This document shows positions 49,530 to 61,695 of a stretch of 64,000 nt of DNA, piece by piece. The notes beneath the pieces were generated by a model. It was not told where the DNA came from. It saw only the letters and a list, made by a program, of their open reading frames with translations, and did not search any database. The position numbers and the translations under genes were made by a program. Numbering within the stretch: position 1 is the stretch's first letter; the number at the start of each line of letters is the position of its first letter. The DNA is from Agelas oroides (Eukaryota > Porifera > Demospongiae > Agelasida > Agelasidae): assembly GCA_949130485.1 (NCBI GenBank), contig OX422204.1, positions 4,774,015 through 4,838,014 on the forward strand, given 5' to 3'.

Positions 49530-51130
49530 TAGCCTTGTTCTCAGGTCACCCTCAGATTTACAGATGCACTCTCGCTACTCATGGCCATTATTAATAGCAT
49601 TTGAAGGGAAGTTTGATCAAAGTTCCATTCAGAAACCTGTACTGTACCATTGCGTAAATCATTTTTTATGCAGAAATGGTATTTCCTTGTGAAATTTTGC
49701 CATCACAGTCGTTCCGCCAATGGAAAAGTCATGTGAATTTATTTGCAGAGTGACGTCATATTTTGAGCGTAATGGCGGTACCGGAGGGAATGTGGGTGAG
49801 AGCTACAAACGGGAGCACAGGCAAGTAGTGGTTGGAGAAAACGGGAAGTAAACGGTTTCTGCGAGCTATGGATTCCCTGTTACATGAACGGAAGGGGTCA
49901 AAAGAGCAAATCTGGCGCGTTTGCTGAAGCAAGGGTGAGTTGAACTTACCAAACGCAATCATGTTGTGAAATTTATAAAACTAGCTGCTACTCTGTGGTG
50001 GAATGTCAGAACAAGCTGATTTTTGAGCATATGTTTGGTAAGCTTGTAGGCATACTCCACAGCAAAATTGGTACGTGTAGCATTGTTGCAAAATGGTTTC
50101 CTCACTGCAATAAATGGACTACTGCATGGATACGTTTCTTGTAATCACAATAAATAGCTTCATTTAGGCTCTAAGCCATTTCCAAGTTCATTGTCATCAT
50201 CTTCCACAATTGCAGTGTCCTCATCAGCTCCCACAACTTAGTCTATAAGCTCATATGTGTCTATATCTAGTTATGTAGTGTCTGTTGTTACCAGCTAGGT
50301 CTATAGATGGTTTTCATGGGGCGTGGCTTCACTTCCGGAGGGCAAAAGTCGGGGTCTTGGTTTTGTGCAGCTGTGTACCAAATACAGGCTAGTAAGTGCT
50401 ACATCGAGTCCTTACCATTAGTACCGAAAGGTAAAAGAAGCTGCTTCTCTCAAAGTGAAAGTTCCGCTGTACAGCTGCCTCTCGATCGCGCGTTTGCCCT
50501 CCGGAAGTAGGACGCTTAATTGACATTTGGAAACCATCTGTATGTTCTCTCCCTTCAGTTGTGGGAATGTTCAAGCAGCTGATATGTCCTACAGAGCATT
50601 GTGTGTTCCTTTTGGTCACGCAACCTGCAACACACTTGCGTCCAGTCATGTAAGTGAACCCTCTGTTTGCATGTGCATTTCCCAGAGAACAGTCAGCTCG
50701 TTATCGACTGTCAAGCTGTACTCGGTGATTAACTTGAGAACCATGTTGTAGCCTTGTCCTCAGGCCAATGCATCATCCAGTTTTTGATGGCTTAGACATG
50801 TTGATGAGGGCTTGGCCTGTTCTTTGTTCTTGATCTGACCTGCTACGTGCCTACCAGTTGTCAGTTTCATACCTTTGTCACACTTGATCTGTATCAGAGA
50901 GTCGGTATACTCTCTATGTAGGGATGGTGCAGATGCGCAATATATTTAGAATTTAAAATACTATTGCATTAGCCTGTAGCTCACCTCTGTGGGTGTACTC
51001 TGCTGAGTCGTCTCCTGCGCTCTGAATCGAATCCACACTCTTGAGTTTTATAATTCAGACACATATTTGAATTTGTATAGAAATGTATGTATATACCGAA
51101 AAGGTGGGGAAGAGCCTGAGAACAAGGCTA
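49530..51130. mobile_element. possible 1.6-kb TAGCCTTG-ended element (family B related)
   Basis: CTAGCCTTGTTCTCAGG at the left and its inverse at the right (CCTGAGAACAAGGCTAG) bracket 1.6 kb containing another TAGCCTTGTCCTCAGG half near 50751. No duplication was found at the ends, so it could be two independent insertions. Confidence 0.45.
50331..50508. mobile_element. 178-bp MITE with 16-bp perfect inverted repeats
   Basis: ACTTCCGGAGGGCAAA is inverted exactly at the right end (TTTGCCCTCCGGAAGT). No target duplication is evident. Confidence 0.7.
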
Positions 51131-52190
51131 GCAATTAACTACATAACGATCACTGCTCATAGTTGAACCCTTGCTGGTATTCTTTCTCCATCCAGGTGTA
51201 TAACTAGGGTTGGCTAATGCCCTTGTCACATCATGCCTACACTGACAACATACCAGACACGCCAAGGGAACACCTAAAGACAGCACGTGTATGAGCGTGC
51301 TCGTTCTTCCATTCTGCTGGTGGTGACAGATAACTGTGGCAACACTGGCAGTGACTGCAGATACTGGTAGAACCACTACCTGAAAATGACAGTTCTCTTG
51401 TCCATGTAGTATTCGGTTCTGTAGTACAGTTCATGATGGTGCATGTTTATGCGCTCTTTTATATTGTATCAAACCATTTCTGCAACACCCATAATCCACA
51501 CTTACTTGCTACACTCACTCCTACTGGCTTGGAAAGCACAGGAACAAAGTGTGCTGCTTAGGGAGCTACTGTACGCCTCATAAATTTTACGTAATAATAT
51601 TCATGATTTTTGCGAGTCCATATCTCGGTAACTATACATGGGAACAGCTTCATTTTTTTTTGCTAAGCTAGGACCAGGAGTCTATTCATAGCTCAAAAAG
51701 TTTCAAATTTACCGGGCAATGGCAAAATAGTTTCCTCACTCGTTTTACGGCACCACTGCGAGTATACATTGGTTAGTATTGGCGGCTCTGGAGCTCTGCT
51801 GCAGTACGATTACTACTTGTAACTTGATAAATTGAAAGTACGATGTTCATTCTCCCTGCAACTTGAAAAGTTTTAGCACTGCTCTTACAGAGAAAAAAAT
51901 ATAGGTGTATGAATATATAATTAGATAGATCACATTTAGCGGTTACTGAGCGGAAGTAGCGCTTCCGTTGCAAATAAATTTAGACGGCGCGTAGTTACTT
52001 CCGTTCTGTTGGCGGGACGACTGATCATAAATAGGATTATCTGCCATCACCAAAAAGGAAGCCATCACTGGACAGACACCATTCCTATACTGACAAAAGT
52101 CAAAGTTTTTATAAGGATTTTGCACTATTTACAGCCATTTCAGTTCACTCCATAGGCAAAATTCCTTCACTGTGATAAAGACAAAGATCC
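51131..52190. other. no gene recognised
   Basis: This AT-rich stretch has short ORFs only. Nothing coding or paired was identified before the right inverted arm. Confidence 0.5.
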
Positions 52191-52274
52191 AACATGTTGC
52201 CGATAATGCTGGCCAACACATTTCCATCTCTCAATGTCACCAACCAAACCTTTTCAAAATGAAACAGGCTTGTC

Positions 52275-52675
52275 GCCCCAGGATGGAGAGTCTAAAGAAC
52301 TTCAGTAGCTATGTGTACATGACACCAGAGTAGGCCATAATTTATGCAAACCACATGACTCCTGCCAGGTTTTACATCAACTTGTGAGTTCTGATGCATT
52401 GGCACACTTGTAAATCTCTACTGAATACCTTAGGAAGAGCTGTAGAACAGTTGGCTGGGAGCCTTGCCAAGCAAGCAAAAGTCAGCAGACGAGGTCAAAG
52501 TACTCCATGCAAATACCAGCGCGAAGTTGTCTTATGAATATTTAATAAGATGATGTAACCGTTTCAAAGCGGGTGTATCCCCTTTTCACGGCAGTGACAC
52601 AAGGTCACGCCCATAGCTCCACCCACCGGATGCGGCATTCGGCCTGTACCTAACAGGAACCTATTTTTATCCCGC
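52275..52675. repeat. right arm of the 4.5-kb inverted-repeat structure
   Basis: It is the inverse of 48190-48710 and lacks the hairpin insertion. It ends near CCTAACAGGAACC, and an irregular array of TACCGCGCTGAAAT-like units follows at 52720-52890. Confidence 0.8.
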
Positions 52676-52719
52676 GCATAAGCCCCCCCCCATGGCATAC
52701 CGTTTGTTTCAAAACTACA

Positions 52720-52890
52720 AAACATTACTACCGCGCTCAAAAGAAGGTCAAAGCACCGCGATAACAACTACTGCGCTGAAATCTACCGCGTTAAAATCTT
52801 CCGCGGTAAATGCTTGCCGCGCTGAAATTTACCGCGCTGGTAGTTACAGTGCTGCCGAGCTAATATTCACCGTGCTAACTTCTGCGCCGA
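52720..52890. repeat. CCGCG-containing irregular tandem repeat
   Basis: About ten degenerate copies of TACCGCGCTGAAATC, spaced 15-18 bp, lie directly upstream of the integrase-like pseudogene. Confidence 0.7.
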
Positions 52891-52957
52891 AAGCTCAATG
52901 AGCGCACGCGTCTAACTATGACGTAATCAAATTTGACATGGATGAAGTGAGGCTATC

Positions 52958-54181
52958 TTGCAGCAGTGCTGCATAGAATGGGCTTGTACCACTCTAGAAG
53001 GTGCTGATCGCATGGTATTCAGGCTAGAAGAATGTCAGGACTGCCTGACAACTATGCTAAACAATACTGTAGTTATTACCTCCTCTAGTATTGAGGTGAA
53101 CAGACTCTTGGAGTTGCATTCTATCATAGGCCAGCTTCTTCTTATGTGGGAATCTAATCTGGAACGACTGGATGGGACTGCAAGTGGCGGTCGACCACGG
53201 AAGTATGTTAACATCCCCCTGGTATAAGCATGCAGTGTTACTTGATTTTAGAGTGTAAAACCATATGGTAAAACAGAGCAGTATAGCTATTAAATTATTT
53301 CCTTTTGCTGAATTCAGGTGGAATTCTTACGTGAATTAGCTTACACTTGGGAAGAAATTGCTGATGTTTTGATATCAAGAACAACTCTATGGAGGAGAAT
53401 GAGAGAGCTTGGAATAACCACTGGCTGATACAGTGATGTTTCTGATGCAGAGCTCGACAGTATCATCACAACATTGGTGAGAAATTTTCCCAACAGTGGG
53501 ATCACTATGATGTGGGGGCACCTTAGGAGTATGAGTGTTCATGTTCCTCAAAGAAGAGTTAGCAAGTCCCTTTATCGTGTTAACCCAGCAGCTGTTAGAG
53601 CTCGCCAGTGTACGACTGTCAGTCTGCCCCAAACTCATTGTGGCATATTGATGGTCTTCATTGCCTTATAAGGTGGCGATTTGTCAATCATGGTGGAATT
53701 GATGGCTTTTCACAACGTATTGTGGCTGGCCATCCAGAGTACGTTCTGATCGAGGGGGAGAGAATGTTGGTGTTGCTACTGCTATGGTGACAGGGTGGAA
53801 GGGGAAGCCACATAGCAGGTGGAAGTGTCCACAACCAGAGGATTGAGTGATTATGACGTGATACTTTCCATTGTGTTTGTCACCAATACTATTCCCTCTT
53901 CTATGAAATGCAAGAAAGTGGCCTTCTTGATCCTTCCAATGAAACAGACATATTTTGCCTTCATCATGTTTATTTACGGAATTGATTTGGATGAGATTGG
54001 TCCCAACCCCTTTGACTGTGGCCATGGGTCAGTGGAGGTTCCTGAATGTCAGGTACACTTAAGCAGGCAGCAGCTAGATGCCCTTACTGCTGCTCATGAC
54101 ATTCTAGCTCCTAGCAACTACAATGGACTAGATATTTATGTTCAAGTTCGACAAACTGTATTTGATATAACACAACAGTGA
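52958..54181 (+). pseudogene. rve-integrase-like DDE protein, two exons, decayed
   Basis: Exon 1 (52958-53221) carries ESNLERLDGTASGGRPRKYV and joins in phase to exon 2 (53318 on): VEFLRELAYTWEEIADVLIS, an HTH-like RTTLWRRM, SDVSDAELDSIITTLVRNFP, GITMMWGHLRSMSVHVPQRR. A second frame gives NSLWHIDGLHCLIRWRFVNH GGIDGFS (first catalytic D). Later frames give RSDRGGENVGVA, GGSVHNQRIE and CLHHVYL. The end, VEVPECQVHLSRQQLDALTA, stops at 54181. This is the integrase-core family widespread in metazoans. An in-frame TGA at about 53430 and several frameshifts mark it as dead. Confidence 0.8.
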
Positions 54182-54304
54182 CTGCATTCCCGCATTATAA
54201 CAATCACTTGTATGTGGCAACTGCAGGTGAAGTTTTGAATGCAGCACAACTAAAGTTAAGTGGTTGTAGAATATGTCAATGACAAATGTTTGCATGATAA
54301 AAAG

Positions 54305-55950
54305 CTACACTGAACCAAATCCATGGGCACAAATGACTGCCATGTCCATGTTTCTTTTGAAGTCTTCATAGTCTGCCAGTTGTAGGGGAAGAAACAGGGA
54401 GGGTATACAGGTAGAGGCTGTGGGGAGAAACCGTGACTCCTCTGAGATAAACTGAATAATGGGTGTGCTAGGAGATCCCAATGGGGGTATGTGGTCACCT
54501 CCAGTCGCAAATGTCAGAACAGTTTCTAAATCAATGGTAAATGGTGAACCCTCATCATCCTCACGAGGTATCTCTCGGCCACCTACAGAAGCAAATGTGT
54601 ATGTCACTGCTTAAGGTTTATAGTTAGCAGTCACTCAAAGCATTATAGGTTAAACACCTCTTTAAAAATCCAAAAGAGGTCCATGGGCTTATTTTCAAAT
54701 TAGATGTATTATATAACCGGTACCTTGCTTCTCATCCAGATAAGTTGTCCAATTCAGTATGATTAACTCCTCCTTCTCACGTTGATTTGACCCACCAGAC
54801 AGGCTGAAACAGCTTCAACATCTGTGATGGTGTTAATAGAGGCTTTGTTGTTGACTGCAGTAGCGGCCTGAAAAGTTGAGGATGTTGCTGCATCAGCTGA
54901 AGTATTCCAAGGGTCTTCAACCCATCCATATAAGTTGATCTATCTCAGCCCGGTTAGCATAAATCAAGTAATGCAGGCTCAGGGTCCTCACTATGTTGAC
55001 TTTGTCTGCCAAGCGAAATGAAAATTCCTCAGTATCAAGTAGAATGCAGAGTTGTTCAGTTGTCTGAACTTTGCCAACCTGCAGCAGACAGACATAGTAA
55101 CGTATCTTGAACATCTGTCCTCTAAATTTTAACGTTAAAAGAATGTGTTTTGTTACTACTTTCTACTGCTGCTACTCCAGTATTGTTTCAATGAGTAGAT
55201 TAGTATATACGCATGGTACACCCTATCCTTTTCAATCTTCTCCCTGACTTCATAATCGGGAACATCTAGCTCACAGGAGTGGTAACTGGCTCATTGCACA
55301 GATACCTCACAATGGTTTCACACAGGAAGTGGGGTCCAGCGCCACCATAGGAGATAGAAAGGGCTATGCACTTCCCAACAAAGAAGTATTCATTTCGCTG
55401 CAAAGCCAAAAGGTTATGTGTTGGAGTCCTCCTACCTTCTGGACCACAAAAGAGGCTAGTATCTTTTCCAACTTCAAGCATGAGGAGGCGAAAGAATTCA
55501 CGAAGGGGACCACCATCATCAACAGCTGGTTCACCAATGAACGTGATTGACAAGCCCTTCCTATCTTGAAACACAACCCGGCTAAGTGCTCGCTTAGTAT
55601 CATTCCATATGTGCTTCCTCCTCACTTGAATCTTCTCCCTGTCATCTGGGTCATCAGCAATGTTCAGGCATGAAGCATGCTGAGATAGCACAGCCTCCAA
55701 TGGTAGTGTGTTGTCAGATGTGCTTTAAGAAAGAAATAGATAGTATATATCATGGAAATGCATACAACCCCCTCTAAGCTCACAAAAATGTAAAAGTGGA
55801 TACATCATGAAGTCAGTAGGCATCCTAAAACAGCATACACAAATAAATTACCTCTGCACAGTTTGGATGATTGCTTGTATTGCCTTTTGCATAGCAGGTT
55901 CATCAACCATGTCCGAATCATCACTGTCACTGATAATGCTAACAAAGGCT
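54305..55950 (-). CDS. HECT E3 ubiquitin ligase (G2E3-like), 3' exons, with apparent frameshifts
   Basis: The enzyme accepts ubiquitin on a cysteine and passes it to substrates. Minus-strand exons are 55852-55950 (SIISDSDDSDMVDEPAM), 55275-55722 (VRRKHIWNDTKRALSR, ITFIGEPAVDDGGPLREFFR, YFFVGKCIALSISYGGAGPH: HECT N-lobe), 54724-55078 (CILLDTEEFSFRLADKVNIV, LKTLGILQLMQQHPQLFRPL) and 54305-54582 (LTFATGGDHIPPLGS, FLPTASTCIPSLFLP: C-lobe with the active-site Cys). Phases agree at the first junction. Frameshifts are seen near 54925 (before MDGLKTLG) and 54790 (before SGGSNQREKEEL) and perhaps near 55270 (DVPDYEVREKIEK out of frame). The gene is either a recent pseudogene or affected by consensus errors. 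Upstream exons were not found. Confidence 0.8.
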
Positions 55951-56288
55951 CTACATAGAGAAAAAAAAAAGAAGTGGAAGTGCAAGTTAAGTTTCTTATC
56001 AAGGGGATGGTGTGTCCACTCCCCTAACCAGCTTTCAACAATGAAATTGGTTGTGGGAGCAGTCACTGAGTATTTTAGAGTGGAGCAAAGTTTATATCGT
56101 ACTCTCTGAAAACATGCCAATGGGCTATGATCTTAAGTGCCTCCTCAAAGCAGGGATGGATGTTTTTCAAGGGTTGATAGTTTGCCCAAAAGTATGCCCC
56201 TATATTAGAGGCTATTGTAATAACTTCATCCAAAAAGGGGTATCGGCTTTTTAGGGTGAGCCTATTCTCAGGAAGTTATGATACTGTT

Positions 56289-56670
56289 ACTCAGAGCATC
56301 TTGCCTTACGCTTGAAATAAATAAATTTAGATGTTATGAGGTGAAAATAGAGGAAAGTGAAAAGGCTGGCAGTCACCGGGAGTCAACCCAGGACACCTCT
56401 GGCTTGAGCTGCCAGTGCTCTGCCACTGAGCCACAACAGCCGGACAAACACCAGTGGCTACCAGGTGTGCGACTGAGGCATTCTGTACCACCTGTGCAGT
56501 ACATACAGGGGATTGTGAGGGCTGGTGGTTGTCCGGCTGTTGTGGATCAGTGGCAGAGCACTGGCAGAGCACTGGCAGCTCAAGCCAGAGGTGTCTTGGG
56601 TTTGACTCCCGGTGACTGCCGGCTTTTTCACTTTCCTCTATTTTCACCTCATAACATCTAAATTCATTTA
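56289..56670. mobile_element. second inverted dimer of tRNA-like sequences, 13-bp TSD
   Basis: Arms about 56332-56450 and 56525-56664 are inverted copies around about 75 bp. Each has an outward tRNA-like unit (GTGG.TCAGTGGCAGAGCA; GGTTTGACTCCCGG) followed by a shared tail CTTTCCTCTATTTTCACCTC. TTATGATACTGTT flanks the unit (56276-56288, 56671-56683). The sequence is unrelated to the dimer at 28700, but the architecture is the same. Confidence 0.8.
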
Positions 56671-56683
56671 TTATGATACTGTT

Positions 56684-57400
56684 GTTGGTTGCTGCCAGCA
56701 GTTTAAGCTATTTAGTCAAGCAAATCAGTCTACATAGCTATAATTACAGTTGGATAAGCATGAGAGCAATCATTAAAGGCACATAGTGCTGATTACATAA
56801 TCTTCAGCCAATCAGGTGTCAACAGACTGTTTGATCACATAATGTACACTCGAACACAGTAAGGCCTTGGTCAGCACTGGCTGGGCCCTTTTAGCACAAA
56901 TGGCCAAAGATACCACTCCTTTGCCCTTGTAGAACTATGAACACTCACAAATGAGTGGGCATGGTCAAGGTCATGAACCCCAGTACTGCCAGTTGAAAAT
57001 AACACACACACACACACACACACTGTTTGCAATATTAGTACTCATAGAATATGTGCCGGCATGAGTATGGTGTCATCAACAGTTACTGCATACTAAGCAA
57101 TGCTACCTAGCCAATCTGAGTCATCTAAGCTTGACCAATTCAACTAATCACTGCAGTGGTCTTCACACACTCCACACCCAAAACCTAGTCATATGTGCAC
57201 ACTCTTGCACGCAATGAATCTGGTCTGCTATGACTAGCTGGCATTAATTGGACGTAGAATATGCTGATAATGGTGTATGCTATAGTTTTTTGTTGCTCTA
57301 TAAAATGGATCCTGCTTCCACATGCACTGTGGTTGAAGAGTGACCACAGTGCAAATAGTATCATCTTGCTATTCAGTGCAGTCTCATGAAGATTCACTAG
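56684..57400. other. no gene; (CA)n at 57001-57022
   Basis: The stretch contains a short CA microsatellite and no recognised coding sequence or paired repeats. Confidence 0.5.
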
Positions 57401-59839
57401 CTACACTCCACCATATGAAAGAAGGGCCAAAGGAGGAGCAGTCACACCCTCAATTAAAGCACTGAGTCTTGGGTCATGCTTTGCATCGGCAGTTAGTGCA
57501 ATAAATAATATGACTCTTATAACCAACATCAATCCACACAGAGCCTGATCCGGTGAATCTCTGAGTGTTGATGTCACATTGCACAGAGACTTACTGCAAC
57601 ATTTGATGGCACTTACATTCAAATTGCTGTAGGACAACGCCTACAGCACACTTTAGGGTGGTAAGGTTCAAGATACTTTATAACACTAAAGTATGGTCTT
57701 TGTACAGTTAGCTCCACAAAAATCCCAGATAGGTTCTCAGGAGCAAGCATTGTGTAGTTGAGTGGTTCACATTCATTTCCTAGTTGTTGAAGTTCAGGGA
57801 AGATGTCATATTTGCCATTGATCCTACTCCTAACAACTGCTGGTGAAATTCCAACGCCCATTCCTGCTGACAGGATAATGATTGTTTGTCCAGGGTAGAC
57901 ACAAATACTTGGCACCACAGTTGCATCGCACATAAGCCCTGACTCTTGATATAGCAATAACAGATTGTGTCATGGTAAGAACTTACTTGATACAAGGAGC
58001 TGAATGTGATGTTCAGAAATTTCACATGTGCAAAAATAGCACGTAATATGCTAACCAGATTTTTACCATAATAAATCACTTGCTGTGTGGAAGTGATCTG
58101 AGTAATACAGTTTATGACTGATCCAGCATGTGTTGCATACCCTGTTATTGGTGCTGTGTTTCCTTCCAGATCATGTACACAAAAGTATTTTGTTGTTAAG
58201 AATGTCAAGATCCATTTTTTGATAGAAGCATACATCAAATATATACTTCAGGAACTGAACCATCATCCACACATATTCCTCTCCATACTTGCGTGCTGTG
58301 TTATCTACAATGTAGACCTGAGTACCTCGGTGTAAGTACATTTGACTCTATTCTGAGGACAAGTGCACCTCCACATTCTCTTCCTGAGTTGTTTTTGAAA
58401 ACATTGACTCTGTGGACATGAAGGTCACTATTATAACTAAGCACTGCAGGTATGTTGTTATTGAAAATTTCAGTCTGTTTAAAGAGCACTTCGATCAGTA
58501 TTCAACAGTAATATGGCACACAGTTGAATCAAATTCAAATGTTTTGTGTTTCCTTTTGTTTGTATCAAGAACAACAAGCACATCATTACTTATCTCAACT
58601 GATTCTAGGGAAGTACACACACCATGAAATTTTTCACAGGTGCTTCAAAGCGAACAATATAACAAATTGCCTTGATGAAAGGAAATTGTGTACTACAGCA
58701 ATTCCTTTCAGTTTCAGTTGGATGTTACCTTGAGGAAGCTTTGAAAGAACGGAAACATGTGCAACCCATCTCCAACATTCTCAGCTATGTGAACTTCATA
58801 ACAATCTCTACATCAAGTGCAGCTCAATTACCAGACTCATCCCTATACTCAACACTGGTGTAAATGGCTAACGTTCCAATGTCAGGTTGAACTGCAGGTA
58901 CTAGTTCCAGTGGGTTACCTTCTGTTATTCTGTTTGCATAATAGTACAGCTAATGAAAATGCCAAGATATAAATGGGCAGCATATTGATTACAATACAAC
59001 ACATGATACATACGTCATATCCCTTTCCTGATTGAAGTTAAACGTAACTTCTGAACCATTGAAAATGAACTAGCTTTTGATCTCAAATCACAACTATGTG
59101 ATATCATCATCCATTCAACTTTAAAGTTATAGTAACATTAACAGCAATCTCAAAAAATGTTAACACAAAGAGAAACTGCCACAATGTTCCCAAATGTCCA
59201 CAGAACACTCCACGTTTCCCTGCATGTACTTCTCCAACAATCCATAGTTACTGTGAGTGATCACTGAGTCATATATACCTGAAGTAGATTAAGGCACAGC
59301 AGCCTAACTTGAATACTGTTGGGAAGGAATAAGAAGTTAAGGTTGGCATTGAACCTCAGAGCTTGAAATATGATCCCTCAAGTATTAGCTATGCAAAATG
59401 TAATAATAGAATTTGCAAGTTTCAGACTGTTCCCTAAGCCTCCCTTTACTCCCTACATTCCAAATCAATCGCTGTTGTTCTAGAGAGAGAATAGTCTGTT
59501 ACATCTGCGAACCAAATTCCACCCTCTTTGTGTTCACAGTTAATGACCACATGATACTTCCTTGCACTACCATTCCATTCAGACCTAGCTACTTCCATAT
59601 ATGGAGAGCAACACTACACCAGACACTGCAACATATTCATGGAGCCTGTATTCCCCATGCAGCATGGTGTGAGAGGTGAAGTACTGTAAGGGATCTGCCA
59701 GACACTGTGACCACGTGAGACATGATGGGCTCCGGCAATCAGGTGTGGATGAAGGGACAATGGTGCATGCTGTGTGGCCACTAGTACCAACTTGTGACTC
59801 ACTCACCACAGAAATGGTGATGACAGGCCAGTAGAGCAT
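57401..59839 (-). pseudogene. beta-helix-like surface protein, fragmented
   Basis: In minus-strand order: CLTWSQCLADPLQYFTSHT and VAVSGVVLLSIYGSS (59585-59839, N-terminal side), FKNNSGRECGGALVLRIES (58301-58489), CVHDLEGNTAPITGYATHAG (about 58130-58190), PGQTIIILSAGMGVGISP and NCEPLNYTMLAPENLSGIF-like text (57650-57940). A hydrophobic LCGLMLVIRVILFIALTA follows near 57500. The NNSG.ECGGAL and N-T-A-x-x-GS patterns resemble repeat turns of right-handed beta-helix extracellular proteins that are abundant in sponges. Frame changes are frequent, so exons or pseudogenization cannot be separated here. Confidence 0.5.
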
Positions 59840-60197
59840 ATTGGTTTGAGGACTGTGCAGATTGCGAATTCAGAGTATAGTGTTATCTGCTGCAGTCTTC
59901 TCTTTCTCACCAAGATCATTCACTTCAAGACTCTAATTACCCCGTCTATCATAGCATAACTGAGTCAAATTGACACATAATAAGCCTATACTTCTCACGA
60001 TAAAATTATATAACTGTGTAATAATATGAAAGAACTTAGATTTGTCCTTTCAGCAAAAAAAAAAACCTACCTGGAGGCTGGGTATTCATGTTGATGTGGA
60101 AAAGCCACTGGCCAAACAGTGGCCATCAATGAAGAACTCCTAGGTACAAAGATTTTCAAAATGCAAGCAATTTCCTTCAGTACAACTGCATACTTTC

Positions 60198-61165
60198 TCA
60201 CTCACATACAATTGTAGCATTACAATATATACACACACTCACTGTAGAGCCCATTTGTATCACTAGGGAGGCAGCTGTAATGCATCCATTTCCCACAGTG
60301 CACCGAATCCATTCCTTTTTCCAGCACACCATCAACAATACCGTATCTTCTTCGTATCCTCCCAAGCAGGTGGCACATTCATTTTGTAAACCATCATCAG
60401 CAGTGCTAACTTGCAGCTTGCCACTTCTAGTATGCTTCTCCTTTTCACCTGCCTGCTTCTGTTCAAGTTCCACCTTCTTTTTGTTCGCAGCTTCCCTTTG
60501 TTTGGCTCTTCATTTCTTCCCAAGTTCTCTTACTTCAGCTTTCCTTTTCTTTCAGCTTCTCTCTTTCCTGCTCTTTGTTCTTTGCACTCTTTTTTCCACA
60601 ACTCTTTCACGCGTGCTCCTTAACCTACGAAACTTAACATTTCATATGATCATGCATGGCAACTTCATGGCATGTTGTCTAGTAGTGCGATGATTATCCA
60701 TCAACCAGGTCACATAATCTGTGTCTGTATGCAAGTCATATCCATTTTCGTACTGACACTAAAAACACTCAGGGTGTGAAGTGTGATTCCTCAAGCATGG
60801 ACACATCTTCTCCAGACCTGTCATTGTCACCTGGCCTATGGAAGGATCATCTGTGGCTGAAGGATCATCACATTACCTTTCATTGTGAAGATCACCATCC
60901 CCAATCTTCATCACTGACTCTGCCTTCACCTACGCCAGAAGGAAGTAAAACAAGTTTGTCTTCCTCTACGCCAGTGTGCTACTTTCCCTGAAAGTCTGTC
61001 TTTGAGTCTCAATCTAGATACACTAAATTCATTAGTTGCTTTGTTTACGCCCATCAAACCATCTGCAACAGCTTTCATGGCACCTGTCATCGATTCTTCA
61101 CTCCATTTCTTGGGTCGATTGCATGGCTCTTGCTCCTGCTGGGCCTTCCTTTTTGCTTTCTTTGC
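60198..61165 (-). pseudogene. internally deleted pogo-like transposase with PHD-like finger
   Basis: The minus strand starts AKRKAQQEQEPCNRPKKWSE ESMTGAMKAVADGLMGVNKA, a Pipsqueak-type HTH, followed by RLRLKDRLSGKVAH. It then jumps to YDLHTDTDYVTWLMDNH, a Lys/Glu-rich coil, and CATCLGGYEEDT with EWIRC and GKWMH-like text, the finger. The whole DDE domain is missing. The C-terminal order matches the pogo copy at 18697-21160. Confidence 0.75.
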
Positions 61166-61654
61166 CCCATCATTTTATACTTAATTCATGGGCATTTCCA
61201 GAGTCTCAGCCCTTGAACTCAAGTGGCTGACTCATAATTTTATGACAAGAACACCTACTGACATAGATGTCTTTCAAAAATCTTTTAAAGGACAAGCCAC
61301 ACATCATATACAACAGAGAGAACACTGCACTTTTGTATGAACTCAGCTTTCTATTCAACTATCTTTAATCTGGTATTAAGCATGCAATACCTAGGAGTAT
61401 AAGTCTTCGCCAGCTCTTTTAAAAACCTCTGGTGCACCTCTACTTTACAGTGCACAAAATTTTTCCTGCTGGAGCAGAGTCAAGAACTCGGTACATTGAC
61501 AAATTGTACTAGGGACTCAACACCCCCCGAAAGTGGATCAAAGTTGAGGTTCATTAGACAACACCCAGTCACGCATGCACAGTTTGCCAGTTTGAACCCT
61601 GTGCACGCACAGACTCTAAGTTCGAAAAAGGATGTGTCAGATGGAATTCACAAC

Positions 61655-61695
61655 TGGGTTGGGTGGGGGGGAGGGGGGGGGTGGGGTGGGGGGAG
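61655..61695 (+). other. G-rich tract with quadruplex potential
   Basis: Runs of four to nine G separated by T or A (GGGTGGGGGGGAGGGGGGGG and GTGGGGTGGGGGG) occur within 40 bp. Confidence 0.8.
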
